Shown here: positions 8,678 to 17,575 of the stretch, piece by piece
Layout of the letters: each line of letters starts with the position of its first letter
Numbering within the stretch: the stretch's first letter is position 1
Source: Mycolicibacterium litorale
GTDB lineage: Bacteria; Actinomycetota; Actinomycetes; Mycobacteriales; Mycobacteriaceae
Length of the DNA: 64,000 nt
Assembly (NCBI RefSeq): GCF_010731695.1
Contig: NZ_AP022586.1
Location: 992,001-1,056,000, forward strand
Direction of reading: 5' to 3'
Notes under the pieces: model-generated
Told to the model about the DNA's origin: nothing
Database searches by the model: none
What the model saw: the letters and a program-made list of their open reading frames with translations, nothing else
Position numbers and translations under genes: made by a program

Positions 8678-10222
8678 ATGATCGCCATGTGGCGGGTAGG
8701 GCGGCGGTCGATGGCGGCTGCGTGGGCGACTGCGGTGGTGCTGGCGGTCGTCTCCGGCGGAGCCGCCGCCCCGGCCTCGGCCACGCCGGAGGGTGACGCC
8801 ACCCAGCGCTACGGGCAGCCGCCGGTGTGGGGGAGCTGCCAGCAGATCGTCGCCGATCCGGGGCGGATCCCCACCGCCCAGTGCGGCACCGTGTCGGTGC
8901 CGGTGAACTACGACCAGCCCGACGGCGCCCAGGCGCAGCTCGCGGTCATCCGGGTCCCGGCCACCGGCGACCGTCTCGGCGTGCTCATGGTCAACCCGGG
9001 CGGGCCGGGCGCCTCGGCGGTCGACACCGTCGCCGGGATGGGTGTCGCGCTGGCCGATACCGAGATCGGCCGCCGCTTCGACCTGGTGGGCTTCGATCCG
9101 CGCGGGGTCGGGCACTCCACCCCGCAGCTGCGCTGCCGCACCGACGCCGAGTTCGACGCCTACCGCCGCGAACCGATGGTCGACTACAGCCCCGCCGGTG
9201 TCGCGCACATCGAGGGCCTCTACCGCGGGCTCGCCCAGCAGTGCCTCAACCGGATGGGCGCGGACTTCCTGGCCAATGTGGGCACCGCGGCCGCCGCAAG
9301 GGACATGGACGTGGTGCGCGCGGCCCTCGGGGAGAACCAGCTCAACTACCTCGGCTTCTCCTACGGCACCGAGCTGGGTGCCGCCTACGCCGAACGCTAT
9401 CCGGACCGGGTGCGCACGATGGTGCTCGACGGCGCCGTCGACCCCAGCCTGGATCCCGTCGACGAATCCGTCGCGCAGCAGGCCGGGTTCCAGCGGGCGT
9501 TCGACACCTACGCCGCGGACTGCGCCAAGTCGGCGGGCTGCCCGCTGGGAACCGACCCCGCCCAGTTCGTCGCCCGCTACCACCAGCTCGTCGACCCGCT
9601 GGTGGCCCGACCCGCGTTCACCTCCGATCCCCGCGGGCTGAGCTACCAGGACGCGCTCACCGGCACCGGCAACGCGCTGTACAGCCCGCGGTTCTGGCCG
9701 TACCTGACCAGCGGCCTGCTCGGCCTGGCCCGCGGGACCGACGCCGGTGACCTGCTCACGCTCGCCGACGAGTACCAGCGCCGCGACGCCGCCGGTCACT
9801 ACCAGAACCGCCAGGACGCCTTCACCGCGATCCGCTGTGTGGACGCGCCGTATCCGACCGACCCGGCGGTGTGGGTGCAGGCCGATCAACGCTTCCGGCA
9901 GGCGGCGCCGTTCCTGTCCTACGGCCAGTTCACCGGATTCGCGCCGCGCGACGTGTGTGCGCTGTGGCCGGTGCCCGCGACGTCGGCGCCGCGCCCCGCG
10001 ACGAACCCGGGACCAGGCAAGGTCGTGGTGGTGTCCACCACCGGCGATCCGGCCACCCCGTACGAGGCCGGTGTCGCGCTGGCCCGCCAGATGGGCGCCT
10101 CGCTGGTCACCTTCCAGGGCAAGCAGCACACCGTGGTGTTCAACGGCGACGCCTGCGTGGACACGGCCGTGGTGCGGTTCCTGGTCGACGGCGCCGTGCC
10201 GCCGAACGGTCTGCAGTGCTAG
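8678..10222 (+). CDS. second Hip1/CaeA-like secreted alpha/beta-hydrolase (Rv2223c-like)
   Basis: A 514-residue paralogue of the preceding protein, with the same blocks: NPGGPGASA, GFSYGT with Ser228 as nucleophile, TTGDPATPYEAG with the probable Asp, and GKQHTVVFNGDAC with the His. Unlike its neighbour it has an ordinary Sec signal peptide ending near SGGAAAPASA, with no lipobox Cys, so it should be released or only loosely attached. The M. tuberculosis counterpart pair is Rv2224c-Rv2223c. An alternative start is the ATG at 8687 (MWRVGRRS), which would shorten the N-region by three residues. It is probably co-transcribed with the upstream gene and lies just before glnA2. Confidence 0.88.
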   Translation: MIAMWRVGRRSMAAAWATAVVLAVVSGGAAAPASATPEGDATQRYGQPPVWGSCQQIVADPGRIPTAQCGTVSVPVNYDQPDGAQAQLAVIRVPATGDRLGVLMVNPGGPGASAVDTVAGMGVALADTEIGRRFDLVGFDPRGVGHSTPQLRCRTDAEFDAYRREPMVDYSPAGVAHIEGLYRGLAQQCLNRMGADFLANVGTAAAARDMDVVRAALGENQLNYLGFSYGTELGAAYAERYPDRVRTMVLDGAVDPSLDPVDESVAQQAGFQRAFDTYAADCAKSAGCPLGTDPAQFVARYHQLVDPLVARPAFTSDPRGLSYQDALTGTGNALYSPRFWPYLTSGLLGLARGTDAGDLLTLADEYQRRDAAGHYQNRQDAFTAIRCVDAPYPTDPAVWVQADQRFRQAAPFLSYGQFTGFAPRDVCALWPVPATSAPRPATNPGPGKVVVVSTTGDPATPYEAGVALARQMGASLVTFQGKQHTVVFNGDACVDTAVVRFLVDGAVPPNGLQC

Positions 10223-10235
10223 TTCTAGCAGCCGT

Positions 10236-10251
10236 GTAACACAGAATTAAC
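10236..10251 (+). promoter_or_regulatory. putative GlnR box upstream of glnA2
   Basis: The stretch GTAACACAGAATTAAC has two AC dinucleotides separated by nine bases (10239-10240 and 10250-10251), the AC-n9-AC spacing reported for GlnR binding sites in mycobacteria. It sits 24 bases before the glnA2 start codon. The pattern is short, so chance occurrence is quite possible; the location in front of a nitrogen gene is the main support. Confidence 0.3.
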
Positions 10252-10274
10252 AGCCGGAACCTACGCTCGCGGTC

Positions 10275-11615
10275 ATGGATCGCCAGAAGGAATTCGTGCT
10301 CCGCACGCTGGAAGAACGCGACATCCGCTTCGTCCGCCTGTGGTTCACGGACGTCCTCGGTTACCTCAAGTCCGTGGCGATCGCGCCCGCCGAACTCGAG
10401 GGCGCCTTCGAGGAGGGCATCGGCTTCGACGGTTCGTCGATCGAGGGCTTCGCGCGCGTCTCGGAAGCCGATATGGTGGCCCGCCCCGATCCGTCGACCT
10501 TCCAGGTGCTGCCGTGGGCGGACGGCTCCGGTAAGCACCACTCGGCCCGGATGTTCTGCGACATCACGATGCCCGACGGTTCGCCGTCGTGGGCGGATTC
10601 GCGCCACGTGCTGCGCCGCCAACTCGCCAAGGCCAGCGATCTGGGGTTCTCCTGCTACGTGCACCCGGAGATCGAGTTCTTCCTCCTCAAGCCCGGCCCG
10701 GACGACGGCACCCCGCCGGTCCCGGCCGACAACGGCGGCTACTTCGACCAGGCCGTGCACGATTCGGCCCCCAACTTCCGCCGCCACGCCATCGACGCGC
10801 TCGAGCAGATGGGCATCTCGGTCGAGTTCAGCCATCACGAGGGCGCCCCCGGCCAGCAGGAGATCGACCTGCGCTACGCCGACGCGCTGTCGATGGCCGA
10901 CAACGTGATGACGTTCCGTTACGTCGTCAAGGAGGTCGCGCTCGGTGACGGCGTGCGGGCCTCGTTCATGCCCAAACCGTTCGCCGAGCACCCCGGTTCG
11001 GCGATGCACACCCACATGAGCCTGTTCGAGGGCGACACCAACGCCTTTCACAGCCCGGACGACCCGCTGCAGCTCTCCGATGTCGCCAAATCGTTCATCG
11101 CCGGCATCCTCGAACACGCCCAGGAGATCAGCGCCGTCACCAACCAGTGGGTGAACTCCTACAAGCGGCTGGTGCACGGCGGCGAGGCGCCGACCGCGGC
11201 GTCCTGGGGGGCGGCCAACCGCTCGGCGCTGGTGCGGGTGCCGATGTACACCCCGCGCAAGGCGTCGTCGCGCCGCATCGAGGTGCGCAGCCCAGACTCG
11301 GCCTGCAACCCGTACCTGACGTTCGCGGTGCTGCTGGCCGCCGGACTGCGCGGGGTGGAGAAGGGTTACGTGCTGGCCCCGCAGGCCGAGGACAACGTGT
11401 GGAGCCTGACGCCGGAGGAGCGCCGTGCGATGGGCTACAAGGAGCTGCCGAGCAGCCTGGGCGTGGCCCTGTCGGAGATGGAGAACTCCGAGTTGGTCGC
11501 CGAAGCGTTGGGGGAACACGTCTTCGACTACTTCCTGCGCAACAAGCGCGCGGAGTGGGAGACCTACCGCAGCCACGTCACCCCGTACGAGCTGCAGGCC
11601 TACCTGTCGCTGTGA
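10275..11615 (+). CDS. glnA2: glutamine synthetase family protein GlnA2 (type I-alpha-like)
   Basis: A 446-residue glutamine synthetase-type enzyme (ATP + glutamate + ammonia or another amine), the same length as M. tuberculosis GlnA2 (Rv2222c). Landmarks are the N-terminal DRQKEFVLRTLEERDIRFVR, FDGSSIEGFARVSEADM, HPEIEFFLL with metal-binding Glu residues, HHEGAPGQQEID, and the RVPMYTPRKASSRRIEVRSP active-site block. The segment equivalent to the GlnA1 adenylylation loop reads VWSLTPEER, with no Tyr at the modified position, so GlnE is unlikely to modify it. GlnA2-type proteins of mycobacteria are not the main ammonia-assimilating enzyme, and some actinobacterial relatives use other amines. 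glnE follows after 24 bases. Confidence 0.93.
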   Translation: MDRQKEFVLRTLEERDIRFVRLWFTDVLGYLKSVAIAPAELEGAFEEGIGFDGSSIEGFARVSEADMVARPDPSTFQVLPWADGSGKHHSARMFCDITMPDGSPSWADSRHVLRRQLAKASDLGFSCYVHPEIEFFLLKPGPDDGTPPVPADNGGYFDQAVHDSAPNFRRHAIDALEQMGISVEFSHHEGAPGQQEIDLRYADALSMADNVMTFRYVVKEVALGDGVRASFMPKPFAEHPGSAMHTHMSLFEGDTNAFHSPDDPLQLSDVAKSFIAGILEHAQEISAVTNQWVNSYKRLVHGGEAPTAASWGAANRSALVRVPMYTPRKASSRRIEVRSPDSACNPYLTFAVLLAAGLRGVEKGYVLAPQAEDNVWSLTPEERRAMGYKELPSSLGVALSEMENSELVAEALGEHVFDYFLRNKRAEWETYRSHVTPYELQAYLSL

Positions 11616-11639
11616 GCCGGGCGCGGTAACGTCAGCAGC

Positions 11640-14615
11640 GTGGCGAAACCGTCGACCGAACGCTCCAGGCTGCCCAGTGCCGGGCGCCTGGGACTGGTCG
11701 AGAAGCAGGCCCCCGCGCATCTGGACCGGCTGGGCTGGACCACCGACCGCCACGTCGAACTGCTGTGGTCGCTGTCGCGCGCCCCGGACGCCGACAGCGC
11801 ACTGCACACGATGGTGCGCCTCGCCGACGCGCTCGGTGACGGCTGGGACGAACTCAACCAATCGCTGCTGACCGACAAACCCTTGCGCGGACGGCTGTTC
11901 GCGGTGCTGGGCTCGTCGCTGGCGCTCGGTGACCACGTCGTGGCCCACCCGGAGACCTGGCGGCTGCTCGCAGGCAAGGTGGGACTGCCGACGGCCGCGG
12001 CGCTGCGCGAGGACTTCGTGGCGCTCGCCCGTTCCGCCGCCGACCCCGCGACCGCGATGCTGCCGCTGCGCAAGCTGTACCGCGACCGGCTGCTGGTGCT
12101 GGCCGCCCTCGACACCGCGCCCACGGTGGAGAACGAACCGGTGCTGCCGTTCGCGACGGTCGGCCAGCACCTGTCGGACCTGGCCGACGCCGCGCTGGCC
12201 AGTGCGCTCGAGGTGGCGATGAGCTCGGTGTGCGGGGACGGGGAACGGCCCCGGCTGGCCGTCGTCGCGATGGGCAAATGCGGTGCGCGCGAACTGAATT
12301 ACGTCAGTGACGTCGACGTCATCTTTGTAGTGGGGGAGGCCGCCGAGTCCGACATCCGCACCACCACCCGGGTGGCCGGTGAGCTGATGCGCTTCGCCGG
12401 CGACGCGTTCTTCGAGGTCGACGCGGCGCTGCGCCCGGAGGGCAAGCACGGCCAGTTGGTCCGCACGCTGGAATCGCATGTGGCGTACTACCAGCGCTGG
12501 GCCAAGACGTGGGAATTCCAGGCGCTGATGAAGGCGCGGCCGGCCGCCGGTGACGCGGAACTGGGCCGCCAGTACATCGAGGCGCTCTCGCCGATGGTCT
12601 GGACCGCCTGCGAGCGTGAGGATTTCGTGCCCGAGGTGCAGGCGATGCGGCGCCGGGTCGAGGAGCTCGTGCCGGCAGGCGTGCGGGCGCGGGAACTCAA
12701 ACTCGGCACCGGCGGCCTGCGCGACGTGGAGTTCGCCGTGCAGCTACTGCAGCTCGTGCACGGCCGCAACGACGAGTCGCTGCACGTGGCGTCGACCGTC
12801 GACGCGCTGGCCGCGCTCGGAGCGGGCGGGTACGTCGGCCGCGACGACGCCGCCAACCTGACCGCCTCCTACGAGTTCCTGCGGCTGCTCGAACACCGGC
12901 TGCAGCTGCAGCGGCTCAAACGCACCCACATGCTGCCCGAAACCGACGACGACGAGGCGCTGCGGTGGCTGGCCCGTGCCGCGCACGTGCGTCCCGACGG
13001 CCAGCGCGACGCCCTCGGCGTCCTGCGCGAGGAGCTCAAACGGCAGAGCCTGCGGGTGTCGCGGCTGCACGCCAAGCTCTTCTACCAGCCGCTGCTGGAA
13101 TCGGTGGGGCAGCCGGCGCTGGGTATCGAGCCGGGGATGAGTACTGCCGCGGCCGAACGTCAGCTCGCCGCACTGGGTTACGAGGGCCCGCAGAGCGCGC
13201 TGACCCATCTGGCCGCGCTGACCGGGGAGGGCGGGCGGCGAGGGCGCGTCCAGCGGGTGCTGCTGCCGACACTGCTGGACTGGCTCTCCGACACCCCCGA
13301 CCCCGACGCGGGTCTGCTGTCCTACCGCCGGATCAGCGAGGCGCTGGCCGAACAGCGTTGGTATCTGGGCACATTGCGCGACGAGGGTGCGGTCGCCAAA
13401 CGGTTGATGCGGGTGCTCGGCACGTCGGCCTACGTGCCCGACCTGTTGATGCGCGCCCCCGAGGTCATCCAGCTCTACGCCGACGGGCCCAACGGACCGA
13501 AACTGCTCGACACCGAACCCGAGGCGATGGCCCGCGGACTGGTGGCCTCGGCCGGCAGGCACGCCGACCCGGTCCGGGCCATCGCGGCGGCGCGCACGCT
13601 GCGGCGCCGCGAACTCGCGCGCATCGCCTCGGCCGACCTGCTGGGCATGCTCGAGGTGACCGAGGTGTGCCGGGCGCTGACGGCGCTGTGGGTCGCGGTG
13701 CTGCAGGCCGCGCTGGACGCAGTGATGCGCGCCAACGCCCCCGCCGACGGCGCACCGGCCCGCATCGCGGTGATCGGCATGGGCCGGCTCGGCGGCGGCG
13801 AACTCGGCTACGGCTCGGACGCCGACGTGATGTTCGTCTGCGAACCGTGCCGCGGCGCAGAGGAATCCGTCGCGGTGAAGTGGGCGGTCGGCATCGCCGA
13901 GCGGGTGCGCTCGCTGCTGGGCACGCCGAGCGCCGACCCGCCGCTGGAGGTGGACACCGGGCTGCGGCCCGAGGGGCGCAACGGCCCGCTCGTCCGCACC
14001 CTGGCCTCTTACGAGGCGTACTACACGCAGTGGGCGCAGCCGTGGGAGGTTCAGGCGCTGCTGCGCGCGCACCGCGTGGCCGGTGACCTCGAGCTCGGCG
14101 AACGCTTCCTGCTGATGGCCGACAGAACGCGGTATCCGGCGGGCGGCGTCTCCGCCGAGGCCGTGCAGGAGATCCGGCGCATCAAAGCGCGTGTCGACGC
14201 CGAGCGGCTGCCCCGCGGCGCGGATCCGAACACCCACACCAAGCTGGGCCGCGGCGGCCTGGCCGACATCGAATGGACCGTGCAGCTGATGCAGCTGCGG
14301 TTCGCGCACAAGGTGCCTGCCCTGCACTGCACGTCGACGCTGGAGGCGCTCAACGCGATCGGGGCCGCCGAGCTCATCGCCGAGGGGGACATCGACCTGC
14401 TGCGGCAGGCGTGGCTGACCGCGACGCGGGCCCGCAACGCGCTGGTGCTGGTGCGGGGCAAACCCACCGACCAGCTGCCCGGGCCGGGGCGGATGCTCAA
14501 CGCGGTCGCGGTGGCCGCGGGCTGGGACAACGACGACGGCGGCGAATTCCTCGACAACTACCTGCGGGTGACGCGCCGGGCGAAGACGGTGGTGCGCAAG
14601 GTGTTCGGTGGCTGA
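11640..14615 (+). CDS. glnE: bifunctional glutamine synthetase adenylyltransferase/deadenylase
   Basis: A 991-residue protein (usual length about 950-1000) that adenylylates and deadenylylates glutamine synthetase on a Tyr, switching its activity with nitrogen supply. Two nucleotidyltransferase domains are visible: an N-terminal deadenylase-type domain with [19 protein letters not shown] near residues 210-230, and a C-terminal adenylyltransferase-type domain with [16 protein letters not shown] near 715-735; each is followed by the typical [14 protein letters not shown] or [14 protein letters not shown] segment. The start is GTG, and a TAACGT hexamer 13 bases upstream could serve as -10 for a near-leaderless transcript. 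Its likely substrate, GlnA1, is encoded about 6 kb further on, separated from it by inserted genes. Confidence 0.97.
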   Translation: MAKPSTERSRLPSAGRLGLVEKQAPAHLDRLGWTTDRHVELLWSLSRAPDADSALHTMVRLADALGDGWDELNQSLLTDKPLRGRLFAVLGSSLALGDHVVAHPETWRLLAGKVGLPTAAALREDFVALARSAADPATAMLPLRKLYRDRLLVLAALDTAPTVENEPVLPFATVGQHLSDLADAALASALEVAMSSVCGDGERPRLAVVAMGKCGARELNYVSDVDVIFVVGEAAESDIRTTTRVAGELMRFAGDAFFEVDAALRPEGKHGQLVRTLESHVAYYQRWAKTWEFQALMKARPAAGDAELGRQYIEALSPMVWTACEREDFVPEVQAMRRRVEELVPAGVRARELKLGTGGLRDVEFAVQLLQLVHGRNDESLHVASTVDALAALGAGGYVGRDDAANLTASYEFLRLLEHRLQLQRLKRTHMLPETDDDEALRWLARAAHVRPDGQRDALGVLREELKRQSLRVSRLHAKLFYQPLLESVGQPALGIEPGMSTAAAERQLAALGYEGPQSALTHLAALTGEGGRRGRVQRVLLPTLLDWLSDTPDPDAGLLSYRRISEALAEQRWYLGTLRDEGAVAKRLMRVLGTSAYVPDLLMRAPEVIQLYADGPNGPKLLDTEPEAMARGLVASAGRHADPVRAIAAARTLRRRELARIASADLLGMLEVTEVCRALTALWVAVLQAALDAVMRANAPADGAPARIAVIGMGRLGGGELGYGSDADVMFVCEPCRGAEESVAVKWAVGIAERVRSLLGTPSADPPLEVDTGLRPEGRNGPLVRTLASYEAYYTQWAQPWEVQALLRAHRVAGDLELGERFLLMADRTRYPAGGVSAEAVQEIRRIKARVDAERLPRGADPNTHTKLGRGGLADIEWTVQLMQLRFAHKVPALHCTSTLEALNAIGAAELIAEGDIDLLRQAWLTATRARNALVLVRGKPTDQLPGPGRMLNAVAVAAGWDNDDGGEFLDNYLRVTRRAKTVVRKVFGG

Positions 14616-15258
14616 GGCGGGCGCAGGGCCGGAATGGCCGTTCGACGTGGTCAGTGGCGACGAGTACGCCCGGCTGAGCGCGCTCTACGAACCGCTGACC
14701 CAGGCGATCCGCGATCTCGTCGACGCCGGGGTGCGCACCGGCGTGGACGGCGAGACCATCGCCGCGGCGCAAGCGGCGATCGAGGAGGTCACCCGGACGC
14801 TGAACGGGCGTCGGCACGACCGCACTCACACGCTGCGCCACGCCGACACCGGGCGGCCGCTGGCTTGGGCGAATCCGGCTGTGGGACTGCGCAATGCGAT
14901 CGCGCCGCCGATGCGCATCGACCGCACCGACGACGACCGGTGGGTCAGCGACTTCACGCTCGGCGCCGCTTACGAGGGGCCGCCGAACCTGGTGCACGGC
15001 GGGATCTGCGCGCTGGTGCTCGACCACCTGCTCGGCGAGGCCGCCAGCGACGGGCTGACCAAACCGTTGTTCACCGGCACGATCACGCTGCGCTATCTGC
15101 GCGGCACCCCGCTGGGGCCGCTTCACGCCGAGGCGTGGATCGACCGCACCGACGGCATCAAGACCTTCGCGCGCGGTGTGCTCCGCGACGCCGAGGGCGT
15201 GACCGTCGAAGCGGACGGCATCTTCATCATGCCGGCCTGGGCGCGTGACGCCGGATGA
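14608..15258 (+). CDS. PaaI-like thioesterase/hotdog-fold protein
   Basis: A 216-residue hotdog-fold protein. The hotdog domain is in the C-terminal half, with [25 protein letters not shown] (the HGG motif before the long central helix), followed by strands [22 protein letters not shown]. Residues 1-75 are a helical extension not part of the fold. Such proteins hydrolyse acyl-CoA thioesters; the substrate is unknown. The GTG start overlaps the glnE reading frame by 8 bases, and its own stop overlaps the next start by 4 bases, so it is translationally coupled on both sides. Compared with M. tuberculosis, this is the first gene of a block inserted between glnE and glnA1. Confidence 0.82.
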   Translation: MAEAGAGPEWPFDVVSGDEYARLSALYEPLTQAIRDLVDAGVRTGVDGETIAAAQAAIEEVTRTLNGRRHDRTHTLRHADTGRPLAWANPAVGLRNAIAPPMRIDRTDDDRWVSDFTLGAAYEGPPNLVHGGICALVLDHLLGEAASDGLTKPLFTGTITLRYLRGTPLGPLHAEAWIDRTDGIKTFARGVLRDAEGVTVEADGIFIMPAWARDAG

Positions 15259-16118
15259 AGTACTACGTCAGCCCGGCGTTCGTGGAGACCAGCGAGATCG
15301 TCGACATCGCCCGTGCTGCAGACGAACTCGGATACGACGGTCTCGGTGTGCCGGACCACGTGGTGAACCTCGAGACGCTGCAGACGCCGTATCCGTACAC
15401 CCGTGACGGGCAGCGGCGCTGGGAGCCCTTCACCCACTGGCCCGACCCGTGGGTGCTCGTGGGCGCGCTCGCGCAGGTCACCTCGCGGCTGCGGTTCGTC
15501 ACCACGGTGTACGTGCCCGCGATGCGCGACCCGTACTCGGCAGCCAAGGCGATCGGCACCGCGGCCTACCTCGCCGGCGGCCGGGTGGAACTCGGCATCG
15601 GCGTCGGGTGGTGCGAGGACGAGTTCCGGTTGATGGGGCAGCGGTTCGACCGGCGCGGCAGACGCACCGACGAGATGCTCGACCTGTTCCGGGCGCTGTG
15701 GCAGCCGGGCTGGACCGAGTTCGACGGCGAGTTCTACCCGACGCCGCGCCTGGAGATGGAACCCACTCCGCCGCACATCCCGGTCTACGTCGGCGGCCTG
15801 TCCGACGTCGCGCTGCGCCGCGCCGCACGCAACGACGGCTGGATCGGCGATCTCATCACCACCGACCGGGCGATCGCGGTAGCCGGCCGGCTGCGTGAAC
15901 TCCGCGCGGAGGCCGGGCTTTCCGTCGACGACTTCACGATCCTCACGCCGCTGACCGATGCCCTCGTGCGCGCCGACTACGACCGGGCCGAAGCCGCCGG
16001 TGTCACCCACATCCTGACCATGCCGTGGATGTTCTACACCGGCGCGAACGCGTCGCTGGCCGAGAAGATCGACGGGATGAAGCGGTTCCGCGAGGATCTC
16101 GGACTGGACCGTGCGTAG
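15255..16118 (+). CDS. LLM-class F420-dependent oxidoreductase
   Basis: A 287-residue TIM-barrel protein of the luciferase-like monooxygenase class that in actinobacteria mostly uses cofactor F420. Landmarks are the N-terminal [35 protein letters not shown], the beta-strand LRFVTTVYVPAMRDP, AAYLAGGRVELGIGVGWCEDEF (usual GWxxxEF motif) and PHIPVYVGGLSDVALRRAA. Electron donor specificity for F420 rather than FMN is inferred from the subfamily. It starts in an ATGA overlap with the thioesterase, which makes a joint acyl-CoA or lipid-modifying pathway plausible but unproven. It converges on the STAS gene. Confidence 0.85.
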   Translation: MKYYVSPAFVETSEIVDIARAADELGYDGLGVPDHVVNLETLQTPYPYTRDGQRRWEPFTHWPDPWVLVGALAQVTSRLRFVTTVYVPAMRDPYSAAKAIGTAAYLAGGRVELGIGVGWCEDEFRLMGQRFDRRGRRTDEMLDLFRALWQPGWTEFDGEFYPTPRLEMEPTPPHIPVYVGGLSDVALRRAARNDGWIGDLITTDRAIAVAGRLRELRAEAGLSVDDFTILTPLTDALVRADYDRAEAAGVTHILTMPWMFYTGANASLAEKIDGMKRFREDLGLDRA

Positions 16119-16133
16119 CGGAACGCGTGCGGC

Positions 16134-16514
16134 TCAGCCGATGTCGGTTTCGTCGCGCGTCTCTTTCGCCTCGTCGGACGGCGCGTCCGCGGCTGTGGCG
16201 CTTCGCCTCGTGAGGTACTCGAGGATGCCGGTGATGTCGAGGATCCGCTCGAAGTAGGTCGGCCGGTTGTCGAGGTGCAGGTCGATGCCCGCACCGGATG
16301 TCCGGCGCTCGATGAGCAGCAGTCCCGACAGGCCCACGGAATCGCAGAACGCCAGGTCGGCGCAGTCCAACCGCAGTTCGCGAAGATCCCGATGGGTGTC
16401 GAGCAATCGCGTTGCGGTGTCGACGAACGCGTCGGTGGTCTCGGAGTCGAGCTCACCGTCGATGGTGACGGTGGCCGACCGGCGTGCGGTGTCGACGGAG
16501 AAGGTGAGGTTCAT
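16134..16514 (-). CDS. STAS-domain anti-sigma factor antagonist (anti-anti-sigma)
   Basis: A 126-residue single-domain STAS protein. It opens with MNLTFSVDTARRSATVTIDG, contains the LRLDCADLAFCDSVGLSGL segment whose Ser59 in D-S-x-G-L is the position phosphorylated by anti-sigma kinases in SpoIIAA/RsbV proteins, and ends in a short acidic tail. Dephosphorylated, such proteins bind the anti-sigma factor and free the sigma factor. It is the last gene of a three-gene operon with 4-bp overlaps, and the SpoIIE-type phosphatase encoded two genes upstream is the obvious enzyme to dephosphorylate Ser59. No HATPase anti-sigma kinase is encoded in the window, so the partner must lie elsewhere. Confidence 0.92.
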   Translation of the reverse strand: MNLTFSVDTARRSATVTIDGELDSETTDAFVDTATRLLDTHRDLRELRLDCADLAFCDSVGLSGLLLIERRTSGAGIDLHLDNRPTYFERILDITGILEYLTRRSATAADAPSDEAKETRDETDIG

Positions 16515-17575
16515 GCGCTTGTTTCCATGTCGGCGGCCATGCGGTCCAGGGCGATCAGTGCTGCGGTCAAGAGACGTTGGGTGCGGGGGAATTCAGCCAG
16601 CTGACCCTGCAGCGACTCCAGCGCGGGGTGCAGCGAGGTGGCCGGTACCCCGCGGGCGGCGAGGATCTCGGCGGTCCACGTGATGAACCCCGTGAAGAGT
16701 TCGTCGTCGTCGATGTAGAGGGCGGTGGCGAGGAAGTCGACGATGTGGGCGATGTCCTCGGCGGTGTGCTGGCGCTGCTGTTGGGTGTAGGTCTGCATCG
16801 CCGGGAAGCGGGTCTCCACTTCGGTCACGGTGGCCTTGACCAGTTGCGGGGCGGTTCTGCTGACCATCGTGTACTCCTGGTCGCCCAGGTGCGGCAGATC
16901 GTCGACGGGACGGTGTGCCGGGGGTCGGTCCCCGCGGGTCACCCCGCGGCTGAGGCAGTCGGCGGCGGCGCGGGCGTCGGCTCCCCAGGCGTCGGCGCCC
17001 AACAGGCCGGCGTAGCGCCCGTCCGGTCCGAAGGCGGCGCCGCCGGCCAGGACGGGGACGCCTGCGGCCTGGCAGGCGGTGATCGCGGCATGCGCGGTGG
17101 GCAGTCCGGTCGGGATCGAACACGACAGCGCCACGGCGACGGGACCGTTCTGGTGCAGATGCGCGACCAGGTGCGGCGTGGGGACCTGGGCGCCGAGGAA
17201 GTCGACGTGCCAGCCGCGCAGCCGCAGCACTTCGGTGAGCAGTCGGGCGGGCAGCGCATGCCATTCGCCGTCGACGCACGCCACCGTGACCCGGCCGAGG
17301 TTGGGCCGCGGCGCGCTCGCGGGGTGGTAGGCCAGGGCCGCGATGACCCGGTCGTTGATCGCGGTGGCGGCGTGTTCCTCGGCGACGGTGATCCGGTTGG
17401 CGGCCCATTCGGTCCCGACGCGGCGCTGAACCGGCGCTATGACGTCGAGCAGCACGTCTTCGGCTGTCACGTCGGCGTCGATCGCGTCGAAAACCGCTGC
17501 GGTCGCGGAGTATTCGTCGCCGGCGAGGACGGCGGTCCACAGCCGCTCCCGCGCGGCGGGGATGGCGACGGTCAT
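16511..17575 (-). CDS. cobalamin-binding protein with CarH-like photoreceptor motif and C-terminal helical domain
   Basis: A 354-residue protein. Residues about 10-85 are a four-helix B12-binding cap (MetH/CarH type) containing W57, then nine residues, then E67-H68: the W-x9-E-H signature that covers the upper face of adenosylcobalamin in CarH photoreceptors. Residues about 92-215 are a Rossmann-like B12-binding domain whose GEWHALPAR segment supplies the probable lower-ligand His106. There is no MerR-type DNA-binding domain. Residues about 235-354 form a helical domain of unknown family (AEDIAHIVDFLATALYIDDD). The residue after W57 is Ala, so the second His used for the light-state bis-His adduct in Thermus CarH is missing. 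The start at 17575 is set by the ATGA overlap with the phosphatase stop; the stop overlaps the STAS start the same way. Confidence 0.88.
   Translation of the reverse strand: MTVAIPAARERLWTAVLAGDEYSATAAVFDAIDADVTAEDVLLDVIAPVQRRVGTEWAANRITVAEEHAATAINDRVIAALAYHPASAPRPNLGRVTVACVDGEWHALPARLLTEVLRLRGWHVDFLGAQVPTPHLVAHLHQNGPVAVALSCSIPTGLPTAHAAITACQAAGVPVLAGGAAFGPDGRYAGLLGADAWGADARAAADCLSRGVTRGDRPPAHRPVDDLPHLGDQEYTMVSRTAPQLVKATVTEVETRFPAMQTYTQQQRQHTAEDIAHIVDFLATALYIDDDELFTGFITWTAEILAARGVPATSLHPALESLQGQLAEFPRTQRLLTAALIALDRMAADMETSA

Noticed and set aside
8393..12479. Very long open frames (578 and 779 codons) on the minus strand across the hydrolase, glnA2 and glnE genes
   Set aside because: They are antisense to genes with clear family motifs, have His/Arg/Gly-rich low-complexity composition and arise from the high third-position GC of this genome.
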